Assembly: GCA_021816955.1 (NCBI GenBank)
Contig: JAKAWP010000013.1
Coordinates: forward strand, 1 to 33,198
Reading direction: 5' to 3'
Source: Thermoplasmata archaeon
GTDB lineage: Archaea; Thermoplasmatota; Thermoplasmata; Lutacidiplasmatales; UBA184
DNA: 33,198 nt
Shown: piece after piece, positions 8,116 to 15,082 of the stretch
Position numbering within the stretch: position 1 is the stretch's first letter
Layout of the letters: each line of letters opens with the position of its first letter
Notes under the pieces: generated by a model
The model's database searches: none
Seen by the model: the letters and a program-made list of their open reading frames with translations, nothing else
Told to the model about the DNA's origin: nothing
Translations under genes and position numbers: made by a program

Positions 8116-8679
8116 GTGCGGCGAGGCGCGTCGGCGTACGAGCGGGAGATCAAGGAGCTGCTCCAAGGCCGCCCCGAGGCAGTCCGCGCCTTCGGACGGT
8201 CGCTCCCGCCGACGGAACGCGAGTCCGTCGAGCGGGTCCTCCGCGAACCGTTCCTCGTCGTTCGAGCCGCGGGGTCGCTCGGATTCGACCTGGTCGCGCT
8301 CCGGGCCGAGTTCGCCTTCCCGATCGAGGTGAAATCGTCCTCCGAACCGACGATTCTGTTCAGTGCGGCGAGCGGCCGAGCGGCCGCCCAGCTCGCCGCG
8401 CACCGCGACGTCGTCCGCCGGGTGGGACTTCTGCTCGTCTACGCCTACCGACGAGTCGGCTACCGCGGGGGAGATCCGTGGCGGCTCTTCGCTGCGACCA
8501 CGCCTCCCCCGGGCGGCACGGCGGCGGTGCTCGGCCGCCGCCTCCCGCCGGTCGACTTCACGCGGGATGGGCGCCCGGCGCTCCGGTGGGAGCACGGAAT
8601 GAGCCTCGTACGGTTCCTGGAGCTGGTGCACTTCCTTACCCGGCGACCGGAGCCTTCCGCCGAGGATCACGTCCCATGA
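8116..8679 (+). CDS. Archaeal Holliday junction resolvase (Hjc)-like nuclease
   Basis: YEREIKELL ... FLVVRAAGSLGFDLVALRAEFAFPIEVKSSS matches Hjc E/R/D/ExK pattern. Confidence 0.72.
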   Translation: MRRGASAYEREIKELLQGRPEAVRAFGRSLPPTERESVERVLREPFLVVRAAGSLGFDLVALRAEFAFPIEVKSSSEPTILFSAASGRAAAQLAAHRDVVRRVGLLLVYAYRRVGYRGGDPWRLFAATTPPPGGTAAVLGRRLPPVDFTRDGRPALRWEHGMSLVRFLELVHFLTRRPEPSAEDHVP

Positions 8680-9812
8680 ACGTCCACGTGATCGCGACGG
8701 GGCAGACTCCGTTCGGTCGCCGTTCGGATGACCTCGTGAGCCTCGCCGCGGAGGCCGGCCGGCAGGCGCTCGAGGGGATCGGCCGACGACCGGTCGATTT
8801 GCTGGTCGTCGGGAACATGCTCGGCGGCGCTCTCGATGGGGAGGAGAACCTGACCGCGGCGATCGCCGACCGGCTCGCCCTCGAGCGGGCGGCCGGCTGG
8901 CGGGTCGACGCCGCGTCGGCGAGCGGCGCCGCCGCCTTCCACTCCGCGGTCGCCGCGGTCGCGTCCGGCGCCTTCCATCGCGCGCTCGTGATCGCGGCGG
9001 AGAAGATGACCGGGGTCCCCAACGATCGGCTGAGTCGAGCGCTCGCGCGGTCGTTGAGCCCGTTGGAGCGGGCGAGCGGCGCCACGATGGCCGGACTGGC
9101 CTCGCTCGTCACCCAGCGGTACCTCGCTCGCTACCCTTCCGCAGCGTCCGCGATCGATTGGGTCACCGTCCATGCGCGACGCCGCGCCGCGCGGAACCCC
9201 ACCGCGCAATTTCGCGAGGCCGTCACGGTCGAGGCGGTCCGGGAAAGCCGATGGGTCGCCCCGCCGCTCCGCCTGCTCCATTGTTCGGCCGTCTCCGACG
9301 GAGCCGCCGCGGTCGTGATCGAGCGGGGTTCGGGAGCCGCGACGGTCCGAGGCACCGGGCAGGCGTTGGACGCTTGGCAGTGGACGGATCGCGCGGACCT
9401 CGCGACGTTCGAGGCGACGCGCGAGGCGAGCCGACGGGCGCTCGGGATGGCGCACGGCCGCCCCCGGGACCTCGGCGTGGTCGAGCTGCACGACGCCTTT
9501 GCCCCGTTCGCCCTGATCGACCTCGAAGACCTCGGACTCAGCGCCCCCGGAGGTGGTTCCGAGTGGTTCTCGGAGGCATCGCTCGGTGCTCGAGGGGCGG
9601 TCGTCCTCAATCCGTCGGGCGGGCTATTGGGACGGGGACATCCGGTCGGCGCCTCGGGGCTGGCGGCGATCGGGGAGATTGCGCGACAGCTTCTTGGGGA
9701 GGCGGGACCGACGAGCGTCGACCCGAGACCGTCGCTCGGTCTCGCGCATTCGATCGGGGGTCTGGGGGCCCACAACTTCGTCACGGTGCTGGGTGACGGA
9801 GGGCGTCGATGA
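8676..9812 (+). CDS. Thiolase-fold (SCP2-thiolase-like) protein, Ser at nucleophile position
   Basis: VDAASASGAAAFHSAV, ELHDAFAPFALIDLEDLG, NPSGGLLGRGHPVGASG thiolase motifs; overlaps DUF35 gene start. Confidence 0.85.
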   Translation: MNVHVIATGQTPFGRRSDDLVSLAAEAGRQALEGIGRRPVDLLVVGNMLGGALDGEENLTAAIADRLALERAAGWRVDAASASGAAAFHSAVAAVASGAFHRALVIAAEKMTGVPNDRLSRALARSLSPLERASGATMAGLASLVTQRYLARYPSAASAIDWVTVHARRRAARNPTAQFREAVTVEAVRESRWVAPPLRLLHCSAVSDGAAAVVIERGSGAATVRGTGQALDAWQWTDRADLATFEATREASRRALGMAHGRPRDLGVVELHDAFAPFALIDLEDLGLSAPGGGSEWFSEASLGARGAVVLNPSGGLLGRGHPVGASGLAAIGEIARQLLGEAGPTSVDPRPSLGLAHSIGGLGAHNFVTVLGDGGRR

Positions 9813-10195
9813 CCGTCTCGCATGAGGTGCCGGTCCAGCGGTGCGATGCGTGCGGCCTCGTGCTCGCCGTCCGGGACGGGCCGTGTCCTCAGTGCGGAAG
9901 CCGGGAGCGCACCCGATGGACCGTTTCCGGAACGGCTCGACTATCGGCGTGGACGGAACTGTCGAATCCGCCGGAAGGGTTTCCGCGGCCCCATCGGCTC
10001 GCGCTCGTGGAGCTCGCTATCGGCTGTCCGCTCCTCGCCGTCTGGGACGGCGAACCCCCGGAGGGAACCGACGCTGTCCGGGTCCGATGGGACGGTTCGG
10101 TCTATCGGGCCCATCGGGCCGAGCCGGGCGAACGCGGGGAGGGGGAATCTCCGGAGATCGACGCGCGCCGGTCCCCCTTTGAACCCCCGAGGTGA
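9809..10195 (+). CDS. DUF35 Zn-ribbon/OB-fold protein
   Basis: RCDACGLVLAVRDGPCPQCGS ribbon followed by OB-like strand region; directly follows thiolase gene. Confidence 0.82.
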   Translation: MTVSHEVPVQRCDACGLVLAVRDGPCPQCGSRERTRWTVSGTARLSAWTELSNPPEGFPRPHRLALVELAIGCPLLAVWDGEPPEGTDAVRVRWDGSVYRAHRAEPGERGEGESPEIDARRSPFEPPR

Positions 10196-10247
10196 AACCA
10201 CCACTGGATTAGCAATCCAGCGCCTTACCGGGCTGGGCTATCCCCGC
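10133..10247 (-). tRNA. tRNA-Ser(GCU) with putative ~31-nt T-loop intron
   Basis: Minus strand: acceptor GCGGGGA/TCCCCGC (7 bp), D arm GCCCAGCCCGGTAAGGC, anticodon arm CTGGA-TTGCTAA-TCCAG, variable arm GGTG-GTTT-CACC, T stem GGGGG (10188-10184)/CCCCC (10145-10141) separated by an extra ~31 nt; discriminator G at 10133. Confidence 0.82.
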
Positions 10248-10271
10248 GCGCCGAAGGGAGGGGCTCCCGGG

Positions 10272-10277
10272 TTTAAA
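10272..10277 (-). promoter_or_regulatory. TATA element for tRNA-Ser
   Basis: TTTAAA located 25-30 nt upstream of the tRNA 5' end at 10247 on the minus strand. Confidence 0.6.
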
Positions 10278-10393
10278 GATTCCTCCGACTGGCGACCCAC
10301 GGTGGGCTCCCGCTCTTCCGGTGCCGAGAGGACGGCGGCGCGGGAACGGATACGGTATGTAGGCGGCCCTCGTTCGGGCCGTGGGGCGATCCG

Positions 10394-11356
10394 ATGCGGG
10401 TCAAGAAGGCCGGGGTAGTCGGCGCGGGAGCGATGGGCAGCGCGATCGCGGAACTTCTCGCGTTCAACGGGATCGACGTCTGGCTCAACGATGTCAGCGC
10501 TCCCGCCGTCGAGCAAGGGCTCGCCCGGGTGCGGTCGATCGTCGAAGAGCTCGTTCGATTTCACGAGAGTCGGGCGGACCGAGAGCTGGAGAAGATCCGA
10601 GAGCTCGGGGTGACGTTGACGGCCGAACAGGTGAGCGCCGTCCGAAGCCGCCTCGCCCCGAAAGTGAGCCGGAGCCGAGGAGAGGAGATCCTCGCGCGGG
10701 TCCACGGCACCGTCGACCTCGCGCCGTTTCGCGACGTCGACCTCGCCATCGAGGCGGTCTTCGAGCAAGAAGCGGCGAAGCGATCCGTCTTCGAATCGCT
10801 CGACCGACTGCTCGGGGACGGCGCGGTGCTCGCCTCCAACACTTCGAGCCTTTCGATCTCCCGGCTGGCGCGCGGCCTCGGCCACGTTCGCTCCACGCTG
10901 GTCCTGCACTTCTTCAATCCCCCTTCCCAGCTCCCACTCGTCGAAGTGGCGGGCGGGGTCGACACGCGCGAGGAGCTTCTGGACGAGGCGGTGGAGCTCA
11001 TCGCGGGGTGGCGCAACCACCGGTATCCGATGCTCCCGATCCGGGTGAAGGAGTCCCCGGGTTACCTCGTCAACCGGATTCTCGTGCCGGTCCTCAACGA
11101 AGCGTGCTTCGCTCTCGAGAGCGGGGTCGCCTCGGCGCGGGACATCGACGCCGCGATGAAGGCCGGCGCGGGGCTTCCGATGGGGCCGTTCGAACTCGCC
11201 GACTTAGTCGGGCTCGACGTGTCGCTCGAGGTGGCGGAGAGCCTGGCTCGAGAGTTCGGCGATCCCAAGTATCGCCCGTCGGTGCTGCTCAAGCACCTCG
11301 TCGACGCCGGGCACCTCGGGCGCAAGACCGGCCGAGGATTCTACGAGTACGCCTAG
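10394..11356 (+). CDS. 3-hydroxyacyl-CoA dehydrogenase
   Basis: GVVGAGAMGSAIAELLAFNGIDVWLND Rossmann motif; NTSSLSISRL; HFFNPPSQLPLVEV; GPFELADLVGLDV. Confidence 0.9.
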   Translation: MRVKKAGVVGAGAMGSAIAELLAFNGIDVWLNDVSAPAVEQGLARVRSIVEELVRFHESRADRELEKIRELGVTLTAEQVSAVRSRLAPKVSRSRGEEILARVHGTVDLAPFRDVDLAIEAVFEQEAAKRSVFESLDRLLGDGAVLASNTSSLSISRLARGLGHVRSTLVLHFFNPPSQLPLVEVAGGVDTREELLDEAVELIAGWRNHRYPMLPIRVKESPGYLVNRILVPVLNEACFALESGVASARDIDAAMKAGAGLPMGPFELADLVGLDVSLEVAESLAREFGDPKYRPSVLLKHLVDAGHLGRKTGRGFYEYA

Positions 11357-11405
11357 CCCGGGGCATCGATACCCCTTTGACCACGCGGTTCGTCGGGTTC
11401 CGTTG

Positions 11406-11804
11406 ATGAAGTTCCCGTCGGAGGAGTGGGCGGCGGCGTACCAGCGCGATCTGAATGCGAGTCCGGAGTACCGAGCGGCGGCCCGGGGATGGGCGGGCGA
11501 TCTCGTGCTGCGCGTGACGCCACCCGATCCGTCGTCACCGGCGCCGGGCATCTACCTCGACCTGGCCGAAGACGGGTGCCGGCAAGCGAAGTACATGGCC
11601 GACAGCCGCTCGGCTGAGAGCGAATTCGTCTTCGAAGCGCCGTCGGCCGTGTGGGCGAAGCTGTTCCGACGGGAGATCGATGCGATGCGGGCCGTGCTCG
11701 ACGGCACCGTCAAGATCCGCGGCAATATGGCGAAGCTTCTGCGCTTCACCCGCGCGGCGAAAGTTCTCGTCGAAACCGCCGCGGCGATCGCGACGGACGG
11801 TTAG
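11406..11804 (+). CDS. SCP2 sterol-transfer family protein
   Basis: Stand-alone ~130 aa protein with SCP2-like pattern (LVLRVTPPD...AEFVFEAPSAVWAKLFRREIDAMRAVLDGTVKIRGNMAKLLRF). Confidence 0.7.
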   Translation: MKFPSEEWAAAYQRDLNASPEYRAAARGWAGDLVLRVTPPDPSSPAPGIYLDLAEDGCRQAKYMADSRSAESEFVFEAPSAVWAKLFRREIDAMRAVLDGTVKIRGNMAKLLRFTRAAKVLVETAAAIATDG

Positions 11805-11811
11805 CCCGGTT

Positions 11812-12879
11812 TCAACTGGGGGCGGGGGAGCCGCCCCGGCCGGCGTTCGAAGGGGTGGTCGCGGCCGCGACCGAGGGAATCGGGGCGGCGGGGCGCGTGG
11901 CCGCTCCGCTGCTGCCTACCGTGCCCGCATTGATCACGTTGGGGATCGGCGGGGGACGGGGCGGCGGAGGAATCAACTCGGACTTCAAGAAGCCGATCAA
12001 TTTCGACCAGGCGGCCTCCGCCCGGGCGACGTCGTAACTGCGGCGGTCCCGCGCCAAAAATCCGGGTCGGGCACCGGGAACGATGAGCACCCGGCCCGGC
12101 GCCGTCGAGCCCGTCCCGGCCGCTTCGAACTGCTGCTGGGCCCGGCGGCCGAGCCGGTCTCGCTCTCCTCGGAGCAGCAGCACGGGAATCGAAAGGAGCG
12201 CGGGGATCCCCGGTGGGTTCCACGGCGCGGGGTCCGCCAGGGCTAGCGCCTTCGGCCGAGGGTCTTGGACGGCAAGGAGCCCGGCGAGCGTCGCCCCGTA
12301 GCCGAGTCCGATCACTCCGACCTTGGCCGAGTCGACCATCGGCCGGTTCACGAGGTAGGTGAGCGCGTCGGTGAACAATTCCAGCAGCTCGCGGATCGGC
12401 TTCGCCCGCGCCGAAACGCCCGACGACAGGCGGGCGCCGGCCCGCAGGGCAAGGTGGTGCCGCGGCGAAACGCCGTCGGTCTTGCCGAGATCGGGCAGCA
12501 GCACCTCGAATCCCTCTCGGGCCAATCGAATCCCCGCGTCCAGCACCGGCGTCGTCAACCCGTAGACGTCCGGAACGACTAGCGCCACCGGCCGGCGGAC
12601 GACCTTGGTGGGCGAGAGCACGATCGCGGGAGCGGGACGACCCGAGAACGCACCGGTGTCAAACCAGATCCGTTCGCTCCGGTACGGCGGCAACGGAGCG
12701 CCCGGGGGCCGGTCGGTCTGGGTCCACGTCTTGTTGAGGAAATCCAGCACGCACAGCTGGTATCGCTCTTTCTCGAGGATCACGACGGCCTGGCGGACGC
12801 CGCAGATGTCGCAGACACCGATGACGCCGCTGCCGAACTCCTTCGGGAGTCCCTCGATCAAACGATCGTCGTCCTTCAC
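11812..12879 (-). CDS. Dienelactone hydrolase-like alpha/beta-hydrolase, probable catalytically altered member
   Basis: VALVVPDVYGLTT...VGVIGLGYGATLAGLL...IPVLLLRGERDRL...VLIVPGARPGF...SYDVARAEAAWSKLIGFL; N-term CDIC motif. Confidence 0.7.
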   Translation of the reverse strand: MKDDDRLIEGLPKEFGSGVIGVCDICGVRQAVVILEKERYQLCVLDFLNKTWTQTDRPPGAPLPPYRSERIWFDTGAFSGRPAPAIVLSPTKVVRRPVALVVPDVYGLTTPVLDAGIRLAREGFEVLLPDLGKTDGVSPRHHLALRAGARLSSGVSARAKPIRELLELFTDALTYLVNRPMVDSAKVGVIGLGYGATLAGLLAVQDPRPKALALADPAPWNPPGIPALLSIPVLLLRGERDRLGRRAQQQFEAAGTGSTAPGRVLIVPGARPGFLARDRRSYDVARAEAAWSKLIGFLKSELIPPPPRPPPIPNVINAGTVGSSGAATRPAAPIPSVAAATTPSNAGRGGSPAPS

Positions 12880-13382
12880 CGCCGTTCCTCCGAGGAATCC
12901 ACCAGCGGTTGATTCTTAACCGTTGCCCGGGCCCGGGGCGGGCGGGGGGTGGTCGGCGGCCGCTCGCCGAACCGCCACAATAGGCCCGTACGACCTCGGG
13001 GGACGAGCGTGTCGACGCCGAGATGCCGCAGGCGGGCTGCCAGGGCCCGGTCGTTCGTCACCACCGCGCACCGGTGGTGCTGGGCCACTGCCACGATTGC
13101 GTCGTCGCCGGTTCCGTCGTGGCGGACGATCGGCCATCGCTGCGCCAAAAGTTGGGCCGTCCGCGCGCCCGGCGTGCCGCGCCGGACGAGCGCGGCGAGC
13201 TCCCGGAGCACGCCCTCGGGGATACGAAGCTCGAGACGGCCGTACCGGCCGGATTCGGCCAGTTCAGCGAGCGGGAACCGGCGGCGGCTGACCAGCAAGA
13301 GAACGTTCGTGTCGACCAGAGCGACCGTCGGTCCGCGTCGGTCACGGACGGCGGGCGGTGATTCCGAGCGCCTCCCGGTCAT
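12876..13382 (-). CDS. PIN-domain protein
   Basis: VALVDTNVLLLVSRRRFPL...GDDAIVAVAQHHRCAVVTNDRALAARLRHLGV acidic PIN motifs; true start may lie inside the ORF. Confidence 0.75.
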   Translation of the reverse strand: MTGRRSESPPAVRDRRGPTVALVDTNVLLLVSRRRFPLAELAESGRYGRLELRIPEGVLRELAALVRRGTPGARTAQLLAQRWPIVRHDGTGDDAIVAVAQHHRCAVVTNDRALAARLRHLGVDTLVPRGRTGLLWRFGERPPTTPRPPRARATVKNQPLVDSSEERR

Positions 13383-14934
13383 ACTCGACGCCGCCCCGCC
13401 GTTCCCGCAGGAGATACCGCTGCGCCTTCTGATTCGCGGTCTTCGGAATCTCGGAGAGAAACTCGAGATACCGCGGGACCATGAAGTACGGCAGGTGCTC
13501 GACGCAGTACTCGAAAAGGGCTCGAGGATCCGCCGGCGCGCCCGGTTTGAGCTGGACGAACGCCTTCACGTCTTCCTCGCCGAGCGGAGACGGCACTCCG
13601 ACCACGACGCTTTCGAAGACGGACGGGTGTCGGTTGAGCACCGATTCGACGTCGTACGGCGCCAAGTTCTCTCCCCGGCGACGAATGACGTCCTTCTTCC
13701 GGTCGACGAAGTAGTAGTACCCGTCGGCGTCCTTCGTGACGTAGTCGCCGGTGTGGAACCAGAGGTTCTGCCACGCCTCGACGGTCTTCTCCGGCTTGTT
13801 GAGATACCCCAAGAACATCGTGAACGGCGCTCGCGGTCGGACCACGAGCTCCCCTCGAACCCCGGGGCCGACGGGACGGTCGTGGTCGTCGACGACCTCC
13901 GCCTCCACGAAACCGAGCGGCGTGCCGACCGAGCCGACTCGCACCGCTTGCGGCGGATTCATGAGGGTCGTGCAGCCGCACTCGGTCATCCCGTACAGCT
14001 CGATAATCCGGACGCCGAACCGGGATTCGAACAGCGGCCAGAGCTCGCGGGTGGTGCCGGCGGTCAACGCCACGCGAACGCCGTGCTCGCGGTCGATCGG
14101 CCGCTCGGGCTGCTTGTAGAGGACGTTGATCATCGAGATGAGGAGCGACACGTGCGTGGCTCCGGCGGCCTTCGCGGTCGACCAGTACGTGGAGGCGTGG
14201 AATCGCTCGTCGTAGGCGGCCGTCCGGCCGTTCCAGAGCGCCGGGAGGGTCGTCATCTCCTGGGCGTTGCAGTGAAACAGCGGCAACGCCGTGAACAGCA
14301 CGGATTGCGGATCGAGGAGGCTACGAGCCGCCACTTCGCGCGACGTGGTGAGGACCTTTTGATGTGGGATGATCGCGCCCTTCGGGGGACCGGTCGTCCC
14401 GCTCGTATACAGGATCTCGATTGGGTCCCACGGATTCGGCGGATCCGGAAGTGTGGGTCCAGGGTCCCGGGGAAGCGAGGCGAAGTCGATCACCGACGAG
14501 GGGACGTCGGGAGCCGGCGTCCCCGACCGGACCTGATACACTCGCGGGATCGCCACCGAATCCCGGACACCTGCATATGGACCCCACAGCCGATCGTCGA
14601 GGACGAGCGCCTTCGGCTGGGCGTCCGCGAGCTCGTAGCGCAGGATCTCCCCCTTGAGCGCCGTGTTCAGCGGGACGAGCGTGGCGCCGCCCTTCGAGAG
14701 GGCGAACCACAGAAGCGGGAACTCCGGAGTGTTGAATAGGAGCGCCGCGACCCGGTCCCCCCGGCGGATTCCGTCCGCGTACAGTCCGGCCCACAGCCGG
14801 TCGGTCTCGCGGTCGAGTTCCGTGTACGAGATCGTACGGCCGGCGAACCAAAGAGCCGGGGCGTCTCCGCGACGAGCCGCCTGCCAGCGGATCAGCGAGC
14901 CGACATCCCCGAACTCGGGCGGCTCGACCGGCAT
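13342..14934 (-). CDS. AMP-forming acyl-CoA synthetase/ligase
   Basis: YTSGTTGPPKGAIIPHQ, ELYGMTECG, WFHTGDYVTKDADGYYYFVDRKKDVIRRRGENL. Start taken as MPVEPPEF (14934); ORF extends to 14970. Confidence 0.9.
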   Translation of the reverse strand: MPVEPPEFGDVGSLIRWQAARRGDAPALWFAGRTISYTELDRETDRLWAGLYADGIRRGDRVAALLFNTPEFPLLWFALSKGGATLVPLNTALKGEILRYELADAQPKALVLDDRLWGPYAGVRDSVAIPRVYQVRSGTPAPDVPSSVIDFASLPRDPGPTLPDPPNPWDPIEILYTSGTTGPPKGAIIPHQKVLTTSREVAARSLLDPQSVLFTALPLFHCNAQEMTTLPALWNGRTAAYDERFHASTYWSTAKAAGATHVSLLISMINVLYKQPERPIDREHGVRVALTAGTTRELWPLFESRFGVRIIELYGMTECGCTTLMNPPQAVRVGSVGTPLGFVEAEVVDDHDRPVGPGVRGELVVRPRAPFTMFLGYLNKPEKTVEAWQNLWFHTGDYVTKDADGYYYFVDRKKDVIRRRGENLAPYDVESVLNRHPSVFESVVVGVPSPLGEEDVKAFVQLKPGAPADPRALFEYCVEHLPYFMVPRYLEFLSEIPKTANQKAQRYLLRERRGGVEYDREALGITARRP

Positions 14935-14959
14935 CGGAGGAACGCACGCCGGCGATTTC

Positions 14960-14963
14960 TTAA
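14960..14963 (-). promoter_or_regulatory. TATA-like element of acyl-CoA synthetase gene
   Basis: GTTAAGAA on minus strand ~26 nt upstream of ATG at 14934. Confidence 0.45.
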
Positions 14964-15082
14964 CGTTCACGACGGGCGTCGCCCCGAGACCGGGGGGGCG
15001 GCCGTCCCTCGGAACGGCCGGCGTCCACTGAGGCTATACCCGAACGGCCGTTAGCGGGCGGGTAGGCAAGGAGCCCCGTAAC

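Noticed and set aside
8062-8670. N-terminal extension of the 688-aa ORF (6604-8670)
   Set aside because: Antisense to the Hjc-like gene and spans the divergent promoter; domain-like sequence begins at MPAIAPLELTESEAG (8061).
10178-10247. tRNA-Ser as a truncated pseudogene
   Set aside because: The missing T-stem and acceptor strands are found 31 nt further with perfect pairing, and an appropriately placed TATA element exists, so an intron explains it better.
12876-13382. PIN protein as VapC toxin of a toxin-antitoxin pair
   Set aside because: No small antitoxin-like ORF adjoins it; its overlaps are with the acyl-CoA synthetase and DLH-like genes, so a TA assignment is unsupported.
12949-14739. 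596-aa plus-strand ORF
   Set aside because: Antisense to the clear AMP-forming acyl-CoA synthetase and PIN genes; Arg/Asp-rich low-complexity translation typical of GC-rich shadow frames.
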